64,000 nt of DNA from Pseudoalteromonas sp. 3D05 (GTDB taxonomy: Bacteria; Pseudomonadota; Gammaproteobacteria; Enterobacterales; Alteromonadaceae), in assembly GCF_002723455.1 (NCBI RefSeq), contig NZ_PDUS01000021.1, forward strand, positions 1 to 64,000, given 5' to 3'. The notes beneath the pieces are model-generated. The model did no database searches. It was not told the origin of the DNA and was given only the letters and a program-made list of their open reading frames with translations. The first letter of the stretch is position 1. Every line of letters starts with the position of its first letter. Of this stretch, positions 42,066-50,668 are shown one piece after another. A program made the translations under genes and the position numbers.

Positions 42066-43423
42066 TGAAAACGACTTTCTAAATAACTAAATACAGCACG
42101 CACACCGAGTGCCTCGCCGCCTGCTGGGCGACCTGGTAATGCACGTAAGTTCCACGCCATGACGTCAAAGTGGACCCAGTCAGTTGCAGGCTCGACAAAC
42201 TCTTTTAAGTAAAGTGCTGCTGTAATTGCACCACCAAATGGTGTACTTGAGCAGTTAGACATATCAGCCACATCACTCTTTAAAAAGCTTTTGTATTGAT
42301 CAAATAACGGAAGTTGCCAAACAGGGTCACTCACCCCCATGCCTGAGTCGATAATACCATTGGCCACATCACGGTTTGTCGAGAAAAAACCAGGCAGCTC
42401 AGTTCCTAATGCAACACGACATGCACCTGTTAAGGTTGCAAAATCAATCAATAATTCTGGGTCATCGTTTTGTGCCTCACTCAGCGCATCACACAATACC
42501 AGACGCCCTTCTGCATCAGTATTATCAATTTCTACCATGATGCCTTTACGGGTTTTAACCACATCGCCTGGGCGAAATGCGTTACGCGAAACGGCATTTT
42601 CTACAGCTGGTACAAGCACACGCAAGCGAATAGGTAAACCCGCGGCCATAATAAGCTGTGCAAGACCAATAACATGAGCAGCGCCCCCCATGTCTTTTTT
42701 CATATTACGCATGCCTGAGCTCGGCTTTAAATCTAACCCGCCAGAGTCAAAACACACCCCTTTGCCAACAAGGGTTACTAAAGGTGCATTTTTGTCGCCC
42801 CATTTTAAATCGAGCAAGCGCGGTTTATTTTCACTCGCACGGCCAACCATATGAATCGTTGGGTAGTTTTGCTCAAGCAACTCATCGCCAACCCACTCGC
42901 TGAACTCCCCTTGGTAGGTAGTTGCAAGATCAGCCATAACTTGTGATAAATGCTGTGGCATCATATCTGCAGCTGGAGTATTGACTAAATCACGCACAAG
43001 GTTAATTGCACTTGCTTGTTGATTTAAACGCGTAAATACGTCTTTGTTTTCGATTGCCAATTGAGCTTTTACTGCTGCTTTAGCTTTATATTCGTTAAAT
43101 TCATATCCACCCAACATAAAGCCAAGTGCAATTTGTTCTAACTTATCATCAAGATCTTGTATTTTGTAAAGACCTTCAGGTAATTTTGATGCGAGATCGC
43201 CCGCTAGCCAAAAATCATCTAGACTTTCAACTAAACAGTAAGCATGAGCCAATGAACCTGACTGCTCATTAACAACTAAAGCTAGACCCTGCCTTTGGAA
43301 GTCACAACTTTTCAACCAATTTTGTAAAAAAATGGATTGCTGATCTAACCACTCTGAAAGGTTACTTTTTGTAACAAAAGATAAAGGTATTCCAGAAGGA
43401 GTATGACAAATTAACGCACTCAT
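42062..43423 (-). CDS. M17 family leucyl aminopeptidase
   Basis: Cytoplasmic metallo-aminopeptidase that removes N-terminal residues from peptides. The 453-residue product has the family motif NTDAEGRLVLCDAL near residue 290 together with the metal-ligand segment VGKGVCFDSGGLDLKP (about 218-233) and the carboxy-terminal DYKS-like part. It is shorter than PepA (about 503 residues) and lacks its N-terminal DNA-binding-like domain, so it is a second M17 enzyme rather than PepA itself. No signal peptide. Transcribed alone and convergent with the yaeR gene. Confidence 0.88.
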   Translation of the reverse strand: MSALICHTPSGIPLSFVTKSNLSEWLDQQSIFLQNWLKSCDFQRQGLALVVNEQSGSLAHAYCLVESLDDFWLAGDLASKLPEGLYKIQDLDDKLEQIALGFMLGGYEFNEYKAKAAVKAQLAIENKDVFTRLNQQASAINLVRDLVNTPAADMMPQHLSQVMADLATTYQGEFSEWVGDELLEQNYPTIHMVGRASENKPRLLDLKWGDKNAPLVTLVGKGVCFDSGGLDLKPSSGMRNMKKDMGGAAHVIGLAQLIMAAGLPIRLRVLVPAVENAVSRNAFRPGDVVKTRKGIMVEIDNTDAEGRLVLCDALSEAQNDDPELLIDFATLTGACRVALGTELPGFFSTNRDVANGIIDSGMGVSDPVWQLPLFDQYKSFLKSDVADMSNCSSTPFGGAITAALYLKEFVEPATDWVHFDVMAWNLRALPGRPAGGEALGVRAVFSYLESRFH

Positions 43424-43515
43424 TTAACGACTCATTTAGTAAAAATTTATACCTAGCATACCAACAACCCTAAACAAAAGGTATAGCTTAAGCGTTTACT
43501 CCCTTCGTTCTGGCA

Positions 43516-43803
43516 TTATTTTTTTACAGATTGATCATCTGAGTGATGTTTTTGCTCATCTTCAGCAATTTGCTGATCTATTTCTTTTAGCGGTTTATTA
43601 ATATTAAAAGAACTAGGCAAAACATCCACGCCTACCCACTTACCAAGTTTTACAACTAAAGGAATCGTAACGGGAGCAAATGGTAAAAAAGCGAACACCC
43701 CAAGCCCTAAGCCTTTGAGAATATCAATAAATTGATTATTCGCCTGGGTTAATTCCTCTTTCGTTACATTACCGTGGGTGTAACGACGATAAATAGAGAG
43801 CAT
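43516..43803 (-). CDS. small membrane protein with LETM1-like segment
   Basis: Function unknown. The 95-residue product has an N-terminal part containing VTKEELTQANNQFIDILKG, then a hydrophobic helix (VFAFLPFAPVTIPLVVKLG, about 36-55) and the segment DVLPSSF, which resembles the LETM1 ribosome-binding domain of mitochondrial proteins. The resemblance is short and only suggestive. The last 25 residues are highly charged. No ribosome-binding site stands out. A possible tiny gene (43825-43941) precedes it on the same strand. Confidence 0.6.
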   Translation of the reverse strand: MLSIYRRYTHGNVTKEELTQANNQFIDILKGLGLGVFAFLPFAPVTIPLVVKLGKWVGVDVLPSSFNINKPLKEIDQQIAEDEQKHHSDDQSVKK

Positions 43804-43824
43804 CTCTTTGGTTTCTTTTTTTTC

Positions 43825-43941
43825 TTATGCTAAAGCAATTTTTAACGCGACCATAGCGCGCTTAAAACGCAGTTGCTGGCGTCTTTTACCTATTTTAACA
43901 ACTCTAATAGGTGCACGGTGAATTACTTTATATAGTCTCAT
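43825..43941 (-). CDS. possible 38-residue basic peptide
   Basis: A short frame encodes a lysine/arginine-rich peptide (begins MRLYKVIHRAPIRVVKIG). Its stop is 21 bases before the start of the LETM1-like gene. There is no ribosome-binding site before its ATG and no known family, so it may be chance. The composition (strongly basic) is unusual for a random frame in this AT-rich DNA. Confidence 0.25.
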   Translation of the reverse strand: MRLYKVIHRAPIRVVKIGKRRQQLRFKRAMVALKIALA

Positions 43942-44039
43942 GAAAGCATTTTCACACAGCCACTCACGTTCACAAAGTAGAATTTACATTTGCTGTGATA
44001 TACTTGAGTAACTTAGAACAAAAAATTGTACCCGTGTAA

Positions 44040-44213
44040 ATGAAGCCGCAAATGTGTGAACCAAAAACGCAAGAGAAAACAAATAAACCACAAAGACCCG
44101 CTCCCGACGAGTGCTGTGGCGGCGGCAGTTGTTGCCCGTGTGTGTGGGATGAATACCGTGAGGCGCTAAAGCAATGGCGTGATTCAACAAATAACGACGG
44201 CCAAGTTTCTTAA
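44040..44213 (+). CDS. short Cys-rich protein, oxidoreductase-like domain
   Basis: A 57-residue frame that was too short for routine calling. Its core DECCGGGSCCPCVWDEYREAL matches the short oxidoreductase-like domain (PF09791 type), in which a Pro-Asp-Glu-Cys-Cys-Gly...Cys-Val-Pro-Cys-Val-Trp segment precedes an acidic helix. Metal binding by the five clustered cysteines is likely; the function is unknown. An in-frame TAA lies directly upstream of the ATG, so this is the earliest start. It reads on the plus strand between a minus-strand gene and the second TonB receptor. Confidence 0.75.
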   Translation: MKPQMCEPKTQEKTNKPQRPAPDECCGGGSCCPCVWDEYREALKQWRDSTNNDGQVS

Positions 44214-44502
44214 TATGGCAAATTATTCTTATGAGCCATTAAATAAATTAAATTAATTATTTTTAAAATCAAGCCTTTTAGCTCTAATTTCGAGCAACTC
44301 GTAAAATACTCCTAGGAAAAAATCGTTATATATCATGTGGGTTAGCCACATTCAAATTTCCTCTATAGAAAAATAAAAAAAACCGTTTCTTTTTAACATC
44401 TTGCACAACTGGTTAACAATATGTATAAATAAATTACACCTATTTGATTTACAGACTAATATTGGTGTGGAAATTATAATAATTCTAACTGGGGAAATTA
44501 GA

Positions 44503-47145
44503 ATGAAATTGAAAAACAACATGTTGAATAAAGCTGTTAAGCTTGCCTTAACTACCACAACAGCCGGCCTATTTATGTCAGGCACTGTTATGGCAGAAGA
44601 AGCACAAACGACCGAAGTTAAAAAAAATGTAGAAAAAATCGCCGTAGTTGGTACTCGTTCGGCACCACGCTCAATTGGTGACTCACCTGTACCTATCGAT
44701 ATTATCGGTGGAGAAGAATTAGGCAAATCAGGTAACACTGACATGCTAGAACTCCTTAAAGGGTCTGTGCCTTCTTTTAACGTTCACCAAAATCCTATTA
44801 GTGATGCTGCATCACTCGTTCGTCCTGCTAACCTACGTGGCCTTCCATCTGACAGCACATTAGTTTTATTAAATGGTAAACGCCGTCACCGTGCATCAGT
44901 TATTGCCTTTTTAGGAGGTGGTATTAATGATGGCGCACAAGGCGCTGATATCTCAGTTATTCCAAGCATTGCGTTAAAGCAAGTTGAAGTACTGCGTGAT
45001 GGTGCTGCTGCACAATATGGTTCTGACGCCATTGCTGGCGTAATGAACTTTGTACTAAAAGATGCCTCAGAAGGCGGTAGTTTCGAAGTTCGTCAAGGTG
45101 AATACTACGAAGGCGACGGTGATACAACGCAAATCTCTGGTAACGTCGGCTTACCGTTTACTGATAGTGGTTTTGCAAACTTAAGCTTCCAATATAAAAC
45201 AGCAGATGCAACAAGCCGCTCAGTACAACGCCCAGATGCTGCTGCACTTGCAGCTGCAGGTGTGCCAGATGTTTCTTCTTTAGCACAAGTTTGGGGCGCA
45301 CCTAAAGTAGATGACGATATCTCTATTTTTGGTAACGTTGGCCTTGAGCTAACCAATGATTCTGAATTCTATATGTTTGGTAACTACTCTGAACGTGACG
45401 TGCGTGGTGGTTTCTATTATCGTAATCCAACAACACGCCCGGGCGTTTATGGCGGAAACATACGTGATGTAAATGGTGTTAATATGCGTCGCCCTGGTGA
45501 TGATGATCCTCAAGGCCAAGAAGCATGGGATGCAGCAACTCCGACCGTATTAGTTGGCTCTCTCGATGGTTATGATGAACAAATTAACTGTCCTCTAGTT
45601 GAACTTCAAGCCAATGGTGCACCAGATCAAAATGCACTGGATTCATTAACAGCTGCAAATTGCTTTGCATTCAACGAAAAAATACCGGGTGGTTTTACAC
45701 CCAATTTTGGCGGTAATATTGTTGACACCTCTTTAACCATTGGTACCAAAGGTGAATTCACTGGCGGTTACCTTGAAGGCGCTTTTTATGACTTAAGTGG
45801 TACTGTTGGCTTTAACGAATCACGCTACTTTATTTACGATACGGTTAATGCCTCTTTGGGTTTAGATAGTCCGCGTGATTTTAGTCCAGGTAAATATTCA
45901 CAACTCGAGAAAAACTTTAATTTTGACTTATCAAAAGGCTTTGATTGGGGTTTAGCGTACGACGTGAACGTTGCAGGTGGTCTTGAATGGCATGAAGAAA
46001 CCTTTACTGTCACCTCTGGCGATGTAGCCTCATTCACTGCCGGCCCATTTACGGATCAAGGCTTTGGTATTGGTTCAAATGGTTTCCCTGGCTTTAAACC
46101 ATCAGATGCAGGCGAATACACTCGTCGTAACTACGCTGCTTATATGGACGTAGAAGCACCATTCACAGAAGAGTTTTTACTGGGGTTAGCACTTCGATTT
46201 GAAGACTATGACTCATTTGGCTCTACAACAAACTACAAGTTAACAGGTCAATATCACCTGACTGATGACTTAAATATTCGTGGTTCAATCAGTACTGGTT
46301 TCCGCGCACCTACCGTTGGTCAAGCCAATGTTAGTAACGTGCAAACAAACTTAAGCAGCGGTGTGTTAGTAGATTCAGCGCTATTACCACCAACGAACCC
46401 AATTGCAGTGCAACTTGGCGGTACAGAACTACAACCTGAAGAATCGCAAAGTTATACGTTTGGTGCTGTTTACACAATTGGTGACTTATTCTTTACCGTT
46501 GACTACTATAATATTCAAGTTGAAGATCGTATCAGTCAATCGGAAAAAATTGAGTTAAGCCAAGCAGACAAAGACACACTGAAAGCCGCAGGTGTACCAA
46601 ATGTACAAAGTTTAGCGCAAGTAAGTTTCTTTACTAATGACTTTGATACAACCACTCAAGGTGTTGATTTGGTTGCGAACTATTCTGCTGATTTACTCGG
46701 TGGAAGCTCTACATTTAGCTTAGCGTACAACTGGAATGACACAGAAGTTACGCGTTCAAGCCCAATTACTGGTGAATTTAAAGTAAGCCGTCTTGAAAAT
46801 GACTTACCTAATCATCGTTCAACACTTAGCTGGGCACAGCAGTGGGAAAGCTTTTCTGCATTTACTCGCGTAAATTACTACGGTGAATACCAAGGCGTGC
46901 ATGTAGATTATGATGCAACGGCTAAAACAGCAGATGCTGCGATTACGTTAGATGCTGAAGTAACCTACTTCCTAAACGACGAAATGAGCTTCTCAGTGGG
47001 CGCACAAAACCTACTTGACCAAGATGCAGAAGAACTTGATTTTGACGTAGCACCTAACAATAACTGGGGTGGTAAGTATTATGAAACATCGCCTTATGGT
47101 ATCAACGGTGGTTTCTACTACGTAAAAGCGACGTATACTTTCTAA
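44503..47145 (+). CDS. TonB-dependent outer-membrane receptor
   Basis: Large TonB-dependent receptor. From the ATG at 44503, which has GGGGAAA upstream, the 880-residue product has a signal peptide (LTTTTAGLFMSGTVMAEE), a TonB box region, a plug domain (IAVVGTRSAP, GGEELGKSGNTDMLELLKGSVPSFN, QVEVLRDGAAAQYGSDAIAGVMNFVLK) and a beta-barrel ending AVKATYTF with terminal phenylalanine. This plug form (long N-terminal, GRRHRA...) belongs to the receptors common in Alteromonadales, and the substrate is unknown. A strong terminator follows the gene and the next gene encodes a TPR-sulfotransferase. Confidence 0.9.
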   Translation: MKLKNNMLNKAVKLALTTTTAGLFMSGTVMAEEAQTTEVKKNVEKIAVVGTRSAPRSIGDSPVPIDIIGGEELGKSGNTDMLELLKGSVPSFNVHQNPISDAASLVRPANLRGLPSDSTLVLLNGKRRHRASVIAFLGGGINDGAQGADISVIPSIALKQVEVLRDGAAAQYGSDAIAGVMNFVLKDASEGGSFEVRQGEYYEGDGDTTQISGNVGLPFTDSGFANLSFQYKTADATSRSVQRPDAAALAAAGVPDVSSLAQVWGAPKVDDDISIFGNVGLELTNDSEFYMFGNYSERDVRGGFYYRNPTTRPGVYGGNIRDVNGVNMRRPGDDDPQGQEAWDAATPTVLVGSLDGYDEQINCPLVELQANGAPDQNALDSLTAANCFAFNEKIPGGFTPNFGGNIVDTSLTIGTKGEFTGGYLEGAFYDLSGTVGFNESRYFIYDTVNASLGLDSPRDFSPGKYSQLEKNFNFDLSKGFDWGLAYDVNVAGGLEWHEETFTVTSGDVASFTAGPFTDQGFGIGSNGFPGFKPSDAGEYTRRNYAAYMDVEAPFTEEFLLGLALRFEDYDSFGSTTNYKLTGQYHLTDDLNIRGSISTGFRAPTVGQANVSNVQTNLSSGVLVDSALLPPTNPIAVQLGGTELQPEESQSYTFGAVYTIGDLFFTVDYYNIQVEDRISQSEKIELSQADKDTLKAAGVPNVQSLAQVSFFTNDFDTTTQGVDLVANYSADLLGGSSTFSLAYNWNDTEVTRSSPITGEFKVSRLENDLPNHRSTLSWAQQWESFSAFTRVNYYGEYQGVHVDYDATAKTADAAITLDAEVTYFLNDEMSFSVGAQNLLDQDAEELDFDVAPNNNWGGKYYETSPYGINGGFYYVKATYTF

Positions 47146-47175
47146 TCTAATTTTATAACGTTAATTAATGTATCT

Positions 47176-47216
47176 GGCGAAATGTGGAAGAGTTCTCTTT
47201 CACATTTCGCCTTTTT
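47176..47216 (+). terminator. intrinsic terminator between the TonB receptor and sulfotransferase genes
   Basis: Stem GGCGAAATGTG (47176-47186) / CACATTTCGCC (47201-47211), extended by GAAGAG/CTCTTTC pairing, then TTTTT. It lies 31 bases past the receptor stop and would largely cut transcription before the next gene. Confidence 0.88.
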
Positions 47217-47252
47217 CGTTTTATAGTGACTAAAAAACAAATACGTAAACGC

Positions 47253-48695
47253 ATGCTACTGAAAAAAGCCAATGAACTTTTAGCGCAGAACAAATTAAAA
47301 GACGCTGAATTTCATTATAAAACAATACTAAAAACCGACCCTCAAAATGGCAGCGCCTTATTTGGTTTAGGCCGAATAGCACTTCGTTTAGAGCGTTTTG
47401 ATGCAGCCGTTTATCTTTTGCAAAGAGCGTGTGAACGCTTACCAAATATGCTCGAGCCACTGCATGCACTAGCAGATGCATTCAACGGTGTGAACTCCCC
47501 TGATGATGCGTTAACAGTATTAGAGTATGCAAAATCTTTGGCAAGCCACAACCCTGATCCACACTACTACCTTGCACAGCATTACCTAACCCATGGTGAA
47601 TTAGATAAAGCCCACACTACATTTGCCCAAGCACTGAGTATCGGACTTTACCCTGTCACAGCCTACATTCTATATGAACTTGTGCAATTAGGTCGCTTTG
47701 ATAAACAACACAATTACATCAGTAATTTGCATCATTTGCTAACGCAAACAAATAACCTACGGCTGAAAATGGTGTGTTATTACGCACTCGCTAAAAGTTA
47801 TGACAAGCTTGATGATATCGACCAAGCTGCAAATTATTATACCCTCGCTAATAAGCAACAGTTTCAATTAGCTGATTTTAAAACGCAGCAGTTGAGTGGC
47901 TTTTATGAGGCATTGATTGAAAATCATCCCCCTTCAATTTTTACCGATATAGATAAAAACTTTACCGGCTCCGTGACCCCTGTGTTTATTGTTGGCATGC
48001 CACGCAGCGGTTCAACATTATTAGAGCAGATTCTTGCCAGTCACAGTGAGTGTGCCAGCATTGGTGAGGATATAACAATCAGCAGAGATGTTGTGCCATT
48101 TATTGAGCATAAAACACAACTTTCATACCCAGCCTGTGTAATGGCATTGACGCCTACAATAATAGAACAAGCTCGCGATATTTATACACAAAGGTTAAAG
48201 CAGGCTAAGCCTATTCGCCAATTTATGATTAATAAATTACCCGCAAATTATCAATCAATGGGGTTAATAAAACTGCTTTATCCCAACGCAATATTTATTG
48301 ATATGCAACGTAACTTTGACGCAACGGCGTGGTCGGTATATAGCAATTATTTTGCAGAAAATGAGCCTTATTTTTGTTCGTTACCAGAGTTCAAAACATA
48401 CTATGGTCTATATCAATCGCTGATGGAGCATTGGCATCGTTCTTTTTCTCACTCAATACTCACAGTGCAGTATGAAGAGCTTGTAAACGAGCCTGAATCA
48501 CAGCTTAAAACCGTGTTCGATTTTTTAGGCTGTGAGTTTGAACCTGACTGCCTTGAGTTTTATAAGTCAAAAAAACCTGTTACAACACTCAGTAAAAGTG
48601 CTGTACGTGAACCCATTAATACCAAAGCAACGGCACAGTACAAACGCTTTGAGAAAACGTTACAGACCTTACTTAATGAGCCGCAAACCAATTGA
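47253..48695 (+). CDS. TPR-repeat sulfotransferase
   Basis: PAPS-dependent sulfotransferase with N-terminal TPR repeats. From the ATG at 47253 the product has 480 residues: about three to five tetratricopeptide repeats (residues 1-190; e.g. FGLGRIALRLERFDAAVYLL, HYYLAQHYLTHGELDKAHTTF) followed by a sulfotransferase domain whose 5'-phosphosulphate loop is GMPRSGSTLLEQIL (about 250-263) and a conserved 3'-phosphate segment. The frame reaches a GTG at 47226, and a longer GTG at 47184 falls inside the receptor terminator; no start has a good ribosome-binding site. TPR-sulfotransferase genes next to TonB receptor genes are a recurrent but unexplained pairing. The acceptor is unknown. Confidence 0.85.
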   Translation: MLLKKANELLAQNKLKDAEFHYKTILKTDPQNGSALFGLGRIALRLERFDAAVYLLQRACERLPNMLEPLHALADAFNGVNSPDDALTVLEYAKSLASHNPDPHYYLAQHYLTHGELDKAHTTFAQALSIGLYPVTAYILYELVQLGRFDKQHNYISNLHHLLTQTNNLRLKMVCYYALAKSYDKLDDIDQAANYYTLANKQQFQLADFKTQQLSGFYEALIENHPPSIFTDIDKNFTGSVTPVFIVGMPRSGSTLLEQILASHSECASIGEDITISRDVVPFIEHKTQLSYPACVMALTPTIIEQARDIYTQRLKQAKPIRQFMINKLPANYQSMGLIKLLYPNAIFIDMQRNFDATAWSVYSNYFAENEPYFCSLPEFKTYYGLYQSLMEHWHRSFSHSILTVQYEELVNEPESQLKTVFDFLGCEFEPDCLEFYKSKKPVTTLSKSAVREPINTKATAQYKRFEKTLQTLLNEPQTN

Positions 48696-49611
48696 GCAAA
48701 TCAGTAAACTGATCTTGCTTTGCACTTGGGTGAGTAAGCATATTAATGTGATCATAATCATGTTGATGACCATGCTTGCGCCCATAAATTTGCAGTGATT
48801 GTTTGCCTTTGCCTGACTCATCCATAAACTTTTGGATATCAATTGGCTGAGCCAGCGCCTTATCTTTTACACCCGCAATATGCAAAGTAGGCGGTAAGTG
48901 CATATTACTAACCACTTTTGCATAGTCAAAGCCATCATCAGAGTCTACCCAGGGTCGTCTTTTGGCCCATTGCATACTTTGATAATGCGATTTTTGCGTT
49001 TCATCATCACTGCCCCATTTTAATTTTTTTGCGGGCAAATAGCCGTATTTTTTAGCTAAAATAGGTGCTAAAAAGTACCAAATAACATTACCTTGGAAAT
49101 ATTTTTTGGGGTGATGATTATATAAAGAACGTTTAGTACCAAAGTATGCACACGCTTTTACATCATTTATATAGTTTGGGTAACGCGCGAAAACACTATT
49201 CATCAACACGCCTCCCCACGAATGAGCAACCCAATAAGCCGGTGCTTCCCCTTCTAACTCTTTAATTTTAGCTACAAATGCGGGAATATCTTCGGTTATT
49301 GCCTCTGTTTGTCCATATTGAGCCTGAGGTGAAATAGCTGGGCGGCTCTCCCCCCTTCCTCGTAAGTCGGCAACATAGCAGACATATCCTTGCTCAGCTA
49401 AATAAGGCGCTAAGCCTTTATTACTGTGAGTGTAAAATATTTTGCCGTTTTCAACAGCGCCGTGAACAAACAATACAGCCGGGCCTGATTTAGTTGCATT
49501 ATAAATGCGCCTTAAATGCAATGTTTGCTGTTCGTTGAGCTTAATATATACCGATTCTTGGGTTACAGACATAGTCACATACCGTGTTATTATTTTATCC
49601 TTTTCATACAA
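48673..49611 (-). CDS. alpha/beta hydrolase
   Basis: Serine hydrolase of the alpha/beta fold. The 312-residue product has the oxyanion region FVHGAVENGKIF, the nucleophile elbow AHSWGG (Ser near residue 139) and a late acidic/histidine region (VKDKALAQ; KHGHQHDYDHINML). It has no signal peptide. The ATG at 49611 has AGGA eight bases upstream; a shorter start at 49572 (13 codons in) is possible. The tail overlaps the convergent sulfotransferase gene by 23 bases. Substrate unknown; esterase or lipase activity is likely. Confidence 0.85.
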   Translation of the reverse strand: MYEKDKIITRYVTMSVTQESVYIKLNEQQTLHLRRIYNATKSGPAVLFVHGAVENGKIFYTHSNKGLAPYLAEQGYVCYVADLRGRGESRPAISPQAQYGQTEAITEDIPAFVAKIKELEGEAPAYWVAHSWGGVLMNSVFARYPNYINDVKACAYFGTKRSLYNHHPKKYFQGNVIWYFLAPILAKKYGYLPAKKLKWGSDDETQKSHYQSMQWAKRRPWVDSDDGFDYAKVVSNMHLPPTLHIAGVKDKALAQPIDIQKFMDESGKGKQSLQIYGRKHGHQHDYDHINMLTHPSAKQDQFTDLLNWFAAH

Positions 49612-49713
49612 CTCATCCTACCAGTATTTAAAAAATATAACACCGCTAATTTTACAGCACTTTTGCAATCAAAATGATAAACTACATGCTTGTTCTCTCT
49701 GCAAATAGTACCC

Positions 49714-50646
49714 ATGAAATCTGCGCCTAAAAAAACAAAACTTCATCCTCGTAATCGCCATAACCAAGGATATGACTTTGCGCTTTTAACACACAATGAG
49801 CCTGCACTATCCCCTTACTTAGTTGAAACACCTTCAGGTCAAAAAAGTATCGACTTTAGTGACAACAAAGCAGTTAAAACGCTCAATCAAGCTCTATTAA
49901 AAAGCTATTATAATGTTAATTTCTGGGACCTACCGGCGCATAACCTGTGCCCACCAATACCTGGTCGTGTCGATTATATACACTACCTCGCTGATTTAAT
50001 TGCAGATGATAATAACGGCGTGATCCCTACAGGAAAACAAGTAAAAGTTTTAGATATTGGTACTGGCGCCAGTTTAGTTTACCCGCTTACAGGCAGTGCT
50101 GAGTATAATTGGGCATTTACAGGCACAGACATTGACCCCGTTTCAGTTAAACTAGCAAAGCAGCTAGCGCAATTTAATAACCGCAAAATAAGTATTAAAT
50201 TACAAAATAATCCTAAACACATTTTTCATGATGTCATTAACGCTAAAGATTTATTTCATTTAACACTGTGCAACCCGCCTTTTCATGCAAATGAGCAAGC
50301 AGCATCACAGGGCAGCGAACGCAAATGGCGTAACCTTGGCAAAGCCCCTAAATCAACGCTCAATTTTGGTGGCCAAAATAATGAACTCTGGTGTGAAGGC
50401 GGCGAAGTACAATTTATATCAACGATGATCAACGAAAGTGCTGATTTTTCAGAGCAATGTTTGTGGTTTACCTCTTTGGTATCAAAGAAAGAATCCCTAA
50501 CAGCTTTACAGAAAATATTAAGCCAGCATCCAGTGGCCGATGTTAAAGTAATCGACATGGCTCAGGGGCAAAAAGTAAGCCGTTTTTTAGCGTGGTCTTA
50601 CTTTGATAAATCAACACGCGAAGAAATATGCCAAACGTTAAGCTAA
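49714..50646 (+). CDS. rlmF: 23S rRNA (adenine(1618)-N(6))-methyltransferase RlmF
   Basis: SAM-dependent enzyme that methylates 23S rRNA A1618. From the ATG at 49714 the product has 310 residues and follows E. coli RlmF closely: LHPRNRHNQGYDF at the start, SIDFSDNKAVKTLNQALL and CPPIPGRVDYIHYLADL in the middle, the SAM loop VLDIGTGASLVYPLTG and the catalytic NPPF motif. No other domain. A TTG at 49690 extends the frame without support. The next gene (ltaE) starts 22 bases downstream on the same strand. Confidence 0.93.
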   Translation: MKSAPKKTKLHPRNRHNQGYDFALLTHNEPALSPYLVETPSGQKSIDFSDNKAVKTLNQALLKSYYNVNFWDLPAHNLCPPIPGRVDYIHYLADLIADDNNGVIPTGKQVKVLDIGTGASLVYPLTGSAEYNWAFTGTDIDPVSVKLAKQLAQFNNRKISIKLQNNPKHIFHDVINAKDLFHLTLCNPPFHANEQAASQGSERKWRNLGKAPKSTLNFGGQNNELWCEGGEVQFISTMINESADFSEQCLWFTSLVSKKESLTALQKILSQHPVADVKVIDMAQGQKVSRFLAWSYFDKSTREEICQTLS

Positions 50647-50668
50647 AGCAACGATAAGGAACTTAACA

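Noticed and set aside
47184..47252. GTG start of the sulfotransferase at 47184
   Set aside because: It lies inside the terminator hairpin of the receptor gene.
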